From the NCBI RefSeq assembly GCF_006540305.1, contig NZ_BJOR01000001.1, positions 7,750,001 to 7,814,000 of the forward strand: a DNA stretch of 64,000 nucleotides. The letters run 5' to 3'. The notes beneath the pieces were generated by a model. The model saw nothing but the letters and a program-made list of their open reading frames with translations. It did no database searches and had not been told where the DNA came from. Numbering within the stretch: position 1 is the stretch's first letter; each line of letters begins with the position of its first letter. The DNA comes from Streptomyces sp. 6-11-2. Its GTDB lineage: Bacteria > Actinomycetota > Actinomycetes > Streptomycetales > Streptomycetaceae. Both the position numbers and the translations under genes were made by a program. Of this stretch, positions 49,392-58,044 are shown piece after piece.

Positions 49392-50641
49392 CCCCCGCCC
49401 GCAAGGCACCCCGTACCGGCAGCCGCGCCTTCGCCGCCACCTGGTGGGGGCAGGCCTGGGTGGACGCCCTGGAGGCCTCCACCCTCGATTCCGGCCGCCT
49501 CTCCCGCGGCCGCACCTACGCCCGCAAGGGCATGGTCGGCCCGGTCACCGTCACCCCCGGAATGCTGCACGCCGAGGTCGAGGGCAGCGCCCCCTGGCCG
49601 TACGACGCCGCGGTGCACCTGCGCGTCCTCACCGACGCCCAGTGGGACACCCTCCTCGCCGCCATCGCCGCCCAAGTCGGCCGCACCGCCGCCCTCCTCG
49701 ATGGCGAGATGCCCACCGATCTCGTCGACGATGCCCGCACCGCCGGCGTCCCTCTGCTGCCCGAGCCGAGCGAACTCGACCCGGAGTGCTCCTGTCCCGA
49801 CTGGGGCTACCCCTGCAAGCACGCCGCCGCCCTGTGCTACGCCACCGCCGTCCACCTCGATGACGACCCCTTCTGGCTCTTCACCCTCCGCGGCCGCACC
49901 AAGGACGCCGTCCTGAGCGCGTTGCGCACCCGCCGCCAGATGCTCACCGGCACCGCGTCCACGACCGCCGACGCACCCCGCGGCGAGGGTGTGCCCGCCC
50001 GCGACGCTTTCGCCGCCTGGAACGGCACCTTCACCCCGCCCACCCCCGAGACGGCCGGTACCGCGCCCGGCGAAACCGACACCGTCCTTACCCCGCTCAC
50101 CACGGCGCCCGCACCTGGCACCCCCTTCACCCTCGACGACCTCGAAGCGCTGACCCGCGACACCGCCCAGCGCGCCCGCAGCCTCGCCGCCGGGAACACC
50201 GCCTCGCTCACCAGCGCCCCCGTCGAGGACGCGGTACGCCTCGCCGCGACAGGCATCAGCGAGGACTGGTTCCACCAACTCGTACACGCCACAGGCCTGG
50301 CCCCGCGCGACTTCGCCCGCCTGGTCCGCGCACTGCACCACGGCGGACCCGCCGGCCTCGCCGTAGCCCGCGCGCACCTCGCCCCCGACCCCGCCGCCAT
50401 GGCCGCCGCCCGCACCGCCCTCTTGGAACCCGACAGCGCCGAAGTCCGGCTGCGCGTCTGGCGCAACCGCCTCACCGCCCACAACGAAGGCATTCAGATC
50501 CGCCTCGGCCCCGACAACCGCTGGCACCCCTACACCCGCGAAGACCGAGGCACCACCGCCGACTGGTGGCCCTGCGCCCCCGCCACAGCCGACCCCGTCG
50601 CTGCTCTCGTCGCAGCCCGCACCGCCGCCAAGCGGAACTGA
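49388..50641 (+). CDS. SWIM zinc-finger protein
   Basis: A 417-residue protein with the SWIM zinc motif CSCPDWGYPCKH (CxC-x6-CxH, residues about 133-144). Family-typical N-terminus: FAATWWGQAWVDALEASTLD, and SRGRTYARKGMVGPVTVTPG near 40. A long linker leads to a helical C-terminus. SWIM fingers bind DNA or protein, and partnership with a SNF2 ATPase in the same operon is common in bacteria. ATG 49388 overlaps the SNF2 stop. Confidence 0.93.
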   Translation: MTPARKAPRTGSRAFAATWWGQAWVDALEASTLDSGRLSRGRTYARKGMVGPVTVTPGMLHAEVEGSAPWPYDAAVHLRVLTDAQWDTLLAAIAAQVGRTAALLDGEMPTDLVDDARTAGVPLLPEPSELDPECSCPDWGYPCKHAAALCYATAVHLDDDPFWLFTLRGRTKDAVLSALRTRRQMLTGTASTTADAPRGEGVPARDAFAAWNGTFTPPTPETAGTAPGETDTVLTPLTTAPAPGTPFTLDDLEALTRDTAQRARSLAAGNTASLTSAPVEDAVRLAATGISEDWFHQLVHATGLAPRDFARLVRALHHGGPAGLAVARAHLAPDPAAMAAARTALLEPDSAEVRLRVWRNRLTAHNEGIQIRLGPDNRWHPYTREDRGTTADWWPCAPATADPVAALVAARTAAKRN

Positions 50642-50678
50642 CGGATTAAGCTGGCCGGGGCACCCGAAGGAGGACACG

Positions 50679-51260
50679 ATGACGACCGCATGGGACGCAC
50701 TCCCGCCCTGGATGCTGCCGCCCCGGCCGAGTGGGTGGGAGGCCGATGACCTCGACAACGCACCCGACCTCCCACGACACACCGAGCTGATCGATGGAGC
50801 GCTGATCTTCATGATGTCCCCGCAGCGGTCCTGGCACGCCCGCGTCGTCACCCGGCTTACGACCGCACTGGACGATCAGGCTCCCGAGGGATTCGAGATC
50901 GACCGGGAAATGACGGTCAAGCTGAACGAGAAGAACCGGCCCGAGCCTGACGTCCTTGCTGTCACGGTCCCGTACGACCCGAACCGTACGCGCTACCTCC
51001 CCGACCAGGTTGCCCTCGCCATCGAAGTCGTCTCAGACGAGTCCGCCGACCGCGACCGGTCGCTGAAGCCGTTCAAGTACGCGCAGGCGGGTATTCCGCA
51101 CTACTGGCGTATCGAGGAGGAAAACGGCCTGCCCGTCATCCACACGTACGAGTTGGACCACACCACCCGCGCCTACGTCGCCACCGGTATCAGTCGCGAC
51201 CGCATGAAGACAGCAGTCCCTTTCGGCATCGACATCGACTTGCCCCGTCTCGTCCGCTGA
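50679..51260 (+). CDS. Uma2-family (DUF820) putative nuclease
   Basis: A 193-residue PD-(D/E)XK-fold protein. It has TELIDGALIFMMSPQRSWHA near residue 36, the acidic metal site NRPEPDVLAV near 92 and LAIEVVSDESADRDRSLKPF near 112, and the motif KYAQAGIPHYWRIEE near 132. These are the Uma2 hallmarks; biochemical role is unproven in most members, and the family is often expanded in Streptomyces. GGAGGA precedes ATG 50679. It follows the SWIM gene by 37 bp and may share its transcript. Confidence 0.92.
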   Translation: MTTAWDALPPWMLPPRPSGWEADDLDNAPDLPRHTELIDGALIFMMSPQRSWHARVVTRLTTALDDQAPEGFEIDREMTVKLNEKNRPEPDVLAVTVPYDPNRTRYLPDQVALAIEVVSDESADRDRSLKPFKYAQAGIPHYWRIEEENGLPVIHTYELDHTTRAYVATGISRDRMKTAVPFGIDIDLPRLVR

Positions 51261-51464
51261 TCGGACGCAGGCGACCTACTCGCCAAGATGGATGGCCGGG
51301 TCGTGGCGGGTCACAACCCGTCGCAGTCGGCTCTCCTCCAGGACGATCTTGCCCCTGGATGCGGGCGCGAGCGCCGAACGTCTCCAAGCGTCCGGCGGCT
51401 TTCTGGGCGGCGGGGCCGGTGAGATCCGCGTGTTCCTTGCGGCCATCGGAAACTCCTTGCGCAC

Positions 51465-52082
51465 TTGCAGACGGCGTTCGCGGGCTCTTTCGGCAAGCGG
51501 GCCAAGTACCCGCGGTTCAAGTCGCGTAAGAAGTCGCGCAGGAGCGCGGCGTACACCACCAGCGGGTTCCGGTTCCGGGACGGGCAGTTGACGCTGGCGA
51601 AGATGGACCGGCCGCTGGACATCGTCTGGTCCCGGCCCCTGCCTGAGGGCGCATTCCCGTCCACGGTGACCGTATCCCGGGACAGCGCGGGGCGCTGGTT
51701 CGTGTCGATCCTGTGCGAGGACCCCGGCGTGCGCCCGCTGCCGGCTGCGGACGCGGCGGTCGGGATCGACGTGGGACTGGACCACCTGCTGACCGTCTCG
51801 ACCGGTGAGAAGATCGCCAACCCGAGGCACGCGGTCGACCGCTTCTTCCCGTCCTCCAGGCTGTGCTCCGCCTGCGGTGTCCTCGCCGAGAGCATGCCGC
51901 TGAGCGTCCGTACCTGGACGTGTGCCTGCGGGACGACCCATGACCGGGACGTGAACGCGGCGAAGAACCTCCTGGCCGCCGGGCTGGTGGCGTCGGTCTG
52001 TGGAGCCGGTGTAAGACCTCAACGGAGAAGTCCGGACGGGCAGTCGGCGACGAAGCAGAAAACCTCACAGCGCGAGCGGTGA
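51465..52082 (+). pseudogene. TnpB (IS200/IS605-type) with terminal and internal deletions
   Basis: Fragment of a TnpB RNA-guided nuclease. It keeps RAKYPRFKSRKKSRRSAAYT, VTVSRDSAGRWFVSILCEDP and the RuvC-I aspartate in VGIDVGLDHLLTVSTGEK, then jumps to the zinc finger and RuvC-III part (SRLCSACGVLAESMPL; WTCACGTTHDRDVNAAKNLL). About 100 residues holding RuvC-II with the catalytic Glu are missing, as is the N-terminus. The right-end hairpin still follows. Inactive as a nuclease. Confidence 0.85.
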
Positions 52083-52084
52083 GA

Positions 52085-52115
52085 ATCCCCCTCCTCCAGG
52101 AGGGGGAGAAGTCAA
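52085..52115 (+). ncRNA. Right-end hairpin of the TnpB element, candidate omegaRNA 3' end
   Basis: CCCCCTCCT pairs with AGGAGGGGG around CC (52087-52106), then AGAAGTCAA, immediately after the tnpB stop. This is the usual right end of Streptomyces IS605/IS1341-type elements. In active elements the 3' part of tnpB plus this end forms the guide RNA scaffold, with the guide taken from the flanking DNA beyond about 52115. Confidence 0.6.
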
Positions 52116-52125
52116 GGGAGCGTTG

Positions 52126-52866
52126 TCAGGCCGGGGCTCCGCCGAGCAGTGCGGAGGTCCGGCCGGCGGCCTCGCGGACCTGCGTGACGAGGGTGTCGAA
52201 GTCCACTGCGGTGTCGCGCAGGTAGCTCACACCTACGGCGCCTTGGCAGCCTGCCGGGTTGAAGACCGGTGCTGCGACGCAGGTGACTCCTGGTGTGATC
52301 TGTCCGTTGTCGGCGGCGAAGCCGCGTTGGCGGATCTCGGTCAGCTCCGCGGTGAGTTGCTGGAGCGGATTCGCCATGCCGGTGTCGTCCGGCGCGGTCA
52401 GTTCGATGTGTTCGGGCAGACGTTCTTCGGCCAGCCAGGCGAGGCAGGCCTTGCCGACGGCGGTCAGGTGGGACGGAAGGCGCGCGCCGACAGAGCTTGC
52501 CAGACGGATCCCGAGGCCGGGTGGGTCTTGCTTGCACAGGTAGACGGCGTCGGTGCGATCGAGGATCGCGTAGTGCGAGGTGACCCCGAGTGCGCGGGTG
52601 AGCCGGCTCAGCTCAGGGGTCACGATGCCGGTGACGCCGACGCGGCGGAGGTGGGCGGAGCCGACCTCGAATGCCTTCAGGCCGATGGTGTAGGTGGCCG
52701 GTTTGGGCAGCGACACGAAGGACTCGTTCACCATGTCGCGCAGGATGCCGAAGGCCGTGCTCTTGGGTATGTCGAGCTTTTCGGCGATCTCGGTCAGCGT
52801 CATCGCCTCGTCTGCGTGGGCCAGTAGGTCGAGGATGCGCATGGCGCGGACGACGGATGTACTCAC
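52126..52866 (-). CDS. IclR-family regulator
   Basis: A 246-residue regulator with an N-terminal winged HTH (VVRAMRILDLLAHADEAMTL then TEIAEKLDIPKSTAFGILRD) and a C-terminal effector domain (SHYAILDRTDAVYLCKQDPP; SHLTAVGKACLAWLAEERLP; GFAADNGQITPGVTCVAAPV, with the effector-binding Cys region). GTG 52866 follows GGAGGAG. It is divergent from the aminotransferase/permease operon, and the shared region contains related dyads, so it probably controls that operon in response to a pathway intermediate. Confidence 0.93.
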   Translation of the reverse strand: MSTSVVRAMRILDLLAHADEAMTLTEIAEKLDIPKSTAFGILRDMVNESFVSLPKPATYTIGLKAFEVGSAHLRRVGVTGIVTPELSRLTRALGVTSHYAILDRTDAVYLCKQDPPGLGIRLASSVGARLPSHLTAVGKACLAWLAEERLPEHIELTAPDDTGMANPLQQLTAELTEIRQRGFAADNGQITPGVTCVAAPVFNPAGCQGAVGVSYLRDTAVDFDTLVTQVREAAGRTSALLGGAPA

Positions 52867-52884
52867 GTTCCTCCTCCGGGTCTG

Positions 52885-53019
52885 TTCGCATATAGAAACA
52901 CCGTTCCCTGGTTGTCATCAATGGGTCCACTGCGCTCGACAACCGGCCATTGACACTCCGGTTGAGCCGCTCCTATGGTGCCTCCGTCCGTATAAGCGTT
53001 TCGTTTTCGTATATACGAA
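52885..53019. promoter_or_regulatory. IclR operator region with two related dyads
   Basis: TTCGTATATACGAA (53006-53019) is a perfect 14-bp palindrome upstream of the aminotransferase gene. A degenerate copy, TTCGCATATAGAA (52885-52897), lies just before the iclR start. Their similarity suggests one regulator acting at both promoters. Confidence 0.65.
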
Positions 53020-53102
53020 CGAAGCCTTTCACTCCTGTCACGCGGGCGAGCACGTCGGCCCGCGGGCGGACGACTGGCATCGATCCTGGGAGGGTCTCCT
53101 CA

Positions 53103-54134
53103 ATGATCAAACCTCGGCCGTGGCTGAGCCGTATCGAGCCCTACCGGCCCGGTGTGCATGCGAGCAGCGAGGACGGCTCGCTCGCGTCCAACGAGTCGCC
53201 GCTCGGCGCGAGCCCGCAGGTGGCCCAGGCGGTGGCCGAGGCCGCCGCCGGGGCGCACCATTACCCGGACCCGTTGGCGGGTGAGCTGCGCGGCGAGCTG
53301 GCCCGGCTGCACCAGGTCGCTCCCGAGCAGATCCTCGTGGGCAACGGCTCCGACGAACTGATCTTCCTGCTGGCGTGGGCGTATCTCGCTCACGGCGGTC
53401 GCGCGGTCTGCGCGGACCCGGCCTACCGCATGGACGAGATCAGCAGCCAGGTGGTCGGTGCCCATCTGACGAAGGTTCCGCTGCGCGCCTGGGCCCACGA
53501 CCTGGACGCGATGGCCAAGGCGGACGCCGACATCGCCTACGTGGTCAACCCGCACAACCCGACCGGCACCGCGCTGCCGCTGGCGGCGTTGGAACGCTTC
53601 GTCGCCGAGAGTCGTGCCCGCCTGGTCGTGGTGGACGAGGCTTACATCGACTTCACGGACGACCCGAGCACCACGACCGCGATGCCTCTCGCCCGCGAGG
53701 GCAGGGTGGCGGTCCTGCGTACCTTCTCCAAGATCCACGGGCTCGCTGGTCTGCGAGTTGGCTACCTGGTGGCGGACAGCGCCATAGTGGAGACGCTGCG
53801 CAAGATCCGGGCCCCCTTCTCAGTCGGCGTGCTGGCACAGGCCGCCGGCCTCGCCGCCCTGCGGGATGCCGGGCACCACCAGGCGGTCCGCCGGCACACC
53901 CTCACCCACCGAGAAGCGCTGACCAGCCTCGTCACCCGCGCCGGCTACCAGGTCGTCCCCTCCCAGGCCAACTTCGTCCTGGTAGAAGCCCGGGACGAGA
54001 CAGAACTGATCGACAGGCTCGCCGGGCACGGCGTGGCCGTCCGCCCCGGAAGCGCCCTCGGCGTGCCCGGAACCGTACGCATCAGTGTCCCGACGACCAG
54101 GGGGCTCGAACTCGTGGAGCGAGCTCTCGCCTGA
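53103..54134 (+). CDS. Histidinol-phosphate-aminotransferase-like PLP enzyme
   Basis: A 343-residue class I/II aminotransferase of the HisC type. It has SLASNESPLGASPQVAQAVA near residue 27, GNGSDELIFLLAWAYL near 80, YVVNPHNPTGTALPL near 147, the aspartate strand VVVDEAYIDF near 178, the PLP lysine in TFSKIHGLAGLRVGY near 212, and ANFVLVEAR near 290. ATG 53103 was chosen by family length. Outside a his operon and beside a permease and 2-hydroxyacid oxidases, it probably transaminates an aromatic or other amino acid in catabolism rather than making histidine. Confidence 0.9.
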   Translation: MIKPRPWLSRIEPYRPGVHASSEDGSLASNESPLGASPQVAQAVAEAAAGAHHYPDPLAGELRGELARLHQVAPEQILVGNGSDELIFLLAWAYLAHGGRAVCADPAYRMDEISSQVVGAHLTKVPLRAWAHDLDAMAKADADIAYVVNPHNPTGTALPLAALERFVAESRARLVVVDEAYIDFTDDPSTTTAMPLAREGRVAVLRTFSKIHGLAGLRVGYLVADSAIVETLRKIRAPFSVGVLAQAAGLAALRDAGHHQAVRRHTLTHREALTSLVTRAGYQVVPSQANFVLVEARDETELIDRLAGHGVAVRPGSALGVPGTVRISVPTTRGLELVERALA

Positions 54135-54237
54135 CGCCGCCCGGCCCCGACCGAACTGGTCCGTCAGGCCTGGCCGAAGCACCTCGCACACCTCTGACCC
54201 CGCCCAGCCCCATACCGTCGCCGTAGGAGGCGCACCC

Positions 54238-55707
54238 ATGGCACAACTGGATCCGCCCGTCAGACCCACCGAGCTCGTCGAACGCCGCACCATCGACGTC
54301 GTGCCCGAATCCGAGCGCCACGGCAGACCCTTCAACCAGTTCACGCTGTGGTTCGGCGCGAACATGCAGATCACCGCCGTCGTCAACGGTGCGCTCGCGG
54401 TCGCCTTCGGTGCCGACCCCCTGTGGGCGATCATCGGCCTGCTGATGGGCAACCTGCTCGGCGGCATCGTCATGGCGCTGCACTCCGCCCAGGGTCCGCG
54501 CCTTGGCCTGCCGCAGATGATCTCCAGCCGCGCGCAGTTCGGCGTCCTGGGCGCAGTCCTCCCGCTCGTGATGGTCATCGTGATGTACCTCGGCTTCGCG
54601 GCCACCGGCACCGTGCTGGCCGGCCAGGCCGTCAACGAGATCGTGCACACCAGTGCCCGCCCGGTGGGCATCATCGTCTTCGGCGCCCTGACCGCGCTGG
54701 TCGCGGTACTCGGATACCGCTACATCCACGCCCTGGGGCGTGTCACGACCGTTCTCGGCGGCATCGGCTTCGCCTACCTGGCCTTCCGGCTCGTAACCAC
54801 CACGGACCACCTCAGCTCCCTGCTCGGGGCCAAGCCCTTCAACGCCGCGACCTTCCTGCTCGCGATCTCTCTCGGTGCCGGATGGCAGCTGACCTACGGC
54901 CCCTACGTCGCGGACTACTCCCGCTACCTGCCCAGGACAACCTCCCCGCGCACCACCTTCCACTGCACCCTGTGGGGCAGCGTGCTCGGCTCGCAGTGGT
55001 CCGGGGCCTTCGGCGCACTCCTCGCCGCCCTGCCGGCCGCTGCGGGGCAGGGCTTCCTCGACAGCCAGATCGGTTTCTTGGGACACCTGGGCGGCAGCGG
55101 TGCGGTCGCGCTGCTGATCTACCTGGTCATCGTCGTGGGCAAACTGACCGTCAACACTCTCAACGCCTATGGCGGGTTCATGTCGATCCTGACCACCGTC
55201 TCCGCCTTCACCAGCGAACGGCGGATCTCCTCGCGCGTGCGCACCCTGTACATCACCAGCTTCCTGGCGCTGTCCGTTCTCGTTGCCCTGCTGGCCAGCC
55301 ACGACTTCCTCAGCAACTTCAAGAACTTCGTCCTCACCCTGCTGATGGTCTTCACCCCTTGGAGCGCCATCAACCTGGTGGACTACTACCTCGTGGCCAA
55401 GGAACGCGTCGACATTCCCGCCCTGTATGACCCCGACGGCCGCTACGGCCGTTGGAACCCCGTCGCGCTCGGCTGCTACGCCGCCGGGATCGTCACCCAG
55501 ATCCCCTTCCTCGCCCAGACCCTCTACACCGGCCCCATGACGAAGATGCTCGGCGGTGCCGACATCTCCTGGATCGTCGGACTGGTCGTCACCGCCGCCC
55601 TGTACTACCCCCTCAGCCGCAGTCGCTCCCGGGCACCGGAACAGATGATCTACCCGGAGGGCTTCCTGTCCGACACCGCCCCCGCCGGCGCCACAACTCC
55701 GAGCTGA
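54238..55707 (+). CDS. NCS1-family nucleobase/cation symporter
   Basis: A 489-residue permease of the NCS1 family (cytosine, purine, allantoin, hydantoin carriers) with 12 hydrophobic helices. Signatures: TLWFGANMQITAVVNGALAV near residue 38, GLPQMISSRAQFGVLGAVLP near 90, GPYVADYSRYLPR near 220, and NFVLTLLMVFTPWSAINLVD near 365. ATG 54238 follows AGGAGG. It probably imports the substrate of the neighbouring aminotransferase/oxidase genes, which may be an amino acid or hydantoin-like compound rather than a base. Confidence 0.9.
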   Translation: MAQLDPPVRPTELVERRTIDVVPESERHGRPFNQFTLWFGANMQITAVVNGALAVAFGADPLWAIIGLLMGNLLGGIVMALHSAQGPRLGLPQMISSRAQFGVLGAVLPLVMVIVMYLGFAATGTVLAGQAVNEIVHTSARPVGIIVFGALTALVAVLGYRYIHALGRVTTVLGGIGFAYLAFRLVTTTDHLSSLLGAKPFNAATFLLAISLGAGWQLTYGPYVADYSRYLPRTTSPRTTFHCTLWGSVLGSQWSGAFGALLAALPAAAGQGFLDSQIGFLGHLGGSGAVALLIYLVIVVGKLTVNTLNAYGGFMSILTTVSAFTSERRISSRVRTLYITSFLALSVLVALLASHDFLSNFKNFVLTLLMVFTPWSAINLVDYYLVAKERVDIPALYDPDGRYGRWNPVALGCYAAGIVTQIPFLAQTLYTGPMTKMLGGADISWIVGLVVTAALYYPLSRSRSRAPEQMIYPEGFLSDTAPAGATTPS

Positions 55708-55842
55708 TCACAGCCGGCGCAACCTGTGGCCGTGCCTGCCGCCGGAGCGCCGGCTGCCCAAGTCCGGCCCCGCCGACATCCCCCCGGATCGGCGGGGTCG
55801 GACCCTTTCGAAAGCTGATGAAAGCGACGAACGGACGCTCCC

Positions 55843-57197
55843 ATGGACCCCATCGAAGAACTCGCCGGCCTCCTCGCTGGCGGCCGTCTGATCACCGACC
55901 CGGAGATCATCGACGGCTACCGCCGCGACGAGGCCCACACGGTCGTGCCCGGTCACCCCCTCGCCGTCCTGCTGGCCACCAGCACCGAGGAAGTGTCAAC
56001 AGCCATGCGCTGGGCGCACGCCCACGGCAAACCGTGGTGCCCCGCGGCGCCGGAACCGGTCTGGCCGGCGGGGCAACCGCTACCGACGGCTGCCTCGTGC
56101 TCTGCCTGTCCCGGATGACAGCCATCCGCGAGGTCAACGCCGAAGACCAGTACATCGTCGTCGAGCCCGGCGTCATCACCGCCGATGTGGACCGCGCCGC
56201 TCGGGCGGTGAACCTGATGTACGGGCCTGACCCGTCCAGCTGGGAGACCTCCATGATCGGCGGCAACCTCGCCACCAACGCGGGCGGCCTGCGCTGCGTG
56301 AAGCACGGAGTCACCCGCGACTGGGTGCTCGGGCTCGAAGTGGTCCTCGCCGACGGCCGCGTGATCCCCACCGGCGGCCACACCGTCAAAGGCGTCACCG
56401 GATACGACCTGACCAGCCTGTTCGTTGGCTCGGAAGGAACGCTCGGGATCATCGCCGGCGCCACCCTCCGACTGCGCCCGCGCCCGGCCCAGGAACCCAT
56501 CACCATCGTGGGCAGCTTCCCCTCTCTGCGCAGCGCAGGCGAGGCAGTCGCCGGTGTCGTCCGCTCGGGCATCACTCCCGGTCTGATGGAACTGATGGAT
56601 CGGGCCACCTTGCGCTCCATCGACGACTGGAAGCACATCGGCCTCGACACCGATACCGCCGCCATGCTCCTCGCCCAGGCCGATGACGAACAGGCCGCGG
56701 CTTTGATCGGCAACGCCTTCGAGGCGGCGAGCGCCGACTTCGTCGCCACCTCGACTGACGCTCTCGAAGCCGCCCAGCTCCTTGAGATTCGCCGGCTCGC
56801 CTACCCGGCCGCCGAGCGCCTCGGACGGTGCCTGGTCGAGGACGTCGGCGTCCCGCGATCCCGCATCCCCGACATGGTCGAGCGGATCGAGCAGATCGCC
56901 GCCGAGCACAAAGTCACCGTCCTGACGGTCGCTCACGCAGGCGACGGCAACCTCCACCCGACCTTCGTCTTCGAATCAGGCACCGATGAAGTCCCGCACA
57001 ATGTCTGGGAGGCAGCCGACGAGGTCTTCCGCTCGGCATTGTCGATGGGCGGCACCCTCACCGGTGAGCACGGCGTCGGCGCGCTGAAGCGGCGATGGCT
57101 CGAACTGGAAATCGGGGCCGAGGCCATGAGCGTGCACCAGGCCATCAAGACGGCACTCGACCCCATCGGCATCCTCAACCCCGCCAAGGCGATCTGA
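55843..57197 (+). pseudogene. FAD-linked 2-hydroxyacid oxidase (GlcD-like) with one frameshift
   Basis: From ATG 55843 the first 63 codons read LAGLLAGGRLITDPEIIDGY and the start of the FAD domain. Near 56031 a G is missing (HAHGKPW... instead of HGKPVVPRGAGTGLAGG) and the rest continues in another frame to 57197. That part has FAD motifs GAGTGLAGGATA, SMIGGNLATNAGGLRCVKHG and the C-terminal HAGDGNLHP and GTLTGEHGVGALKRRW regions. All domains of a glycolate/D-lactate dehydrogenase are otherwise present, so the mutation is recent, or is a sequencing error. Confidence 0.88.
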
Positions 57198-57364
57198 GAC
57201 CTGGAATCAGCCCACCGACCACGCAAAGGCCCACGACGAGGAGTCGAGGACGTCGGGGACCTCAATGCCGATGAGGGAACGATGCGTGCACCAGCATCAG
57301 CCCACGAGTTATCCACCTGCCGCCCTACAGGATGGGCACACGGAGAAATCCGCACCTCTAATTC

Positions 57365-57378
57365 GAGACAGCTGTCTC
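57365..57378. promoter_or_regulatory. Perfect palindrome upstream of the FMN oxidase fragment
   Basis: GAGACAGCTGTCTC is a 14-bp perfect palindrome 43 bp before the ATG. It looks like an operator, perhaps of a different regulator from the IclR protein. Confidence 0.5.
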
Positions 57379-57420
57379 ATACGCAAGACTCGGAATTGTG
57401 AAGGGCGAGGCGAACTGCCG

Positions 57421-57960
57421 ATGAAAATCCATGAAGTGCGCGCGCTCATCCAGCTCAAACCCGTCGAACTCAACCGGCATCGCCGGCACCTGGCGGCCGC
57501 ACACACCACGGAGGACTTCGGGCTGCTGGCCCGCCGGGCTCTGCCTCGCTCCGTCTTCGACTACATCGACGGCGGCGCTGACGAGGAGACGAGCCTGCGT
57601 GCCAACGTGGATGCCTTCCGACGCCGGCGGTTCGTGCCGCGCGCGCTGACCGATGTCTCCGCTCCTGACCTCAACACGGAAATCCTGGGCAAAGCCGTCT
57701 CAGCACCACTGGGTCTGGCGCCGACCGGTTACACCCGTATGATCTCCGCACTCGGAGAGCCTGCGGTGATGTCCGCGGCCGCTGCCGCGGGCCTTCCGTA
57801 CGTACTGTCCACTATGGCCACCACGTCGCTGGAGGACGTCGCGGCAGCAGCGCCCAGTGCAGAGCGCTGGTTCCAGTTGTATGTCTGGAGGGACCGCACA
57901 CTCACCGAACAACTGGTGCAACGAGCTGCACAGTCCGGCTACTCGGTTCTGGAAATCGCT
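57421..57960 (+). pseudogene. FMN-dependent 2-hydroxyacid oxidase, N-terminal half
   Basis: From ATG 57421, 180 residues match lactate/mandelate-type FMN oxidases (LPRSVFDYIDGGADEETSLR; RRFVPRALTDVSAPDLNTEI; SAPLGLAPTGYTRMISALGE; LSTMATTSLEDVAAAAPSAE; RWFQLYVWRD). At SGYSVLEIA homology stops at 57960. The catalytic His/Arg region and second half of the barrel are gone, replaced by sequence leading into an inverted CoA-ligase remnant. Truncated by rearrangement. Confidence 0.88.
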
Positions 57961-58044
57961 GCTGTGCCACTACGCGGCACGGTTTCCGTGGGGGATTCCT
58001 TGGCCTCCTATTCCTTCACGTTGTGCCAGAACCGGGTTCCGGTC

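Noticed and set aside
49190..50851. 553-aa Gly-rich minus-strand frame opposite the SWIM gene
   Set aside because: Low-complexity shadow; the SWIM zinc motif is on the other strand.
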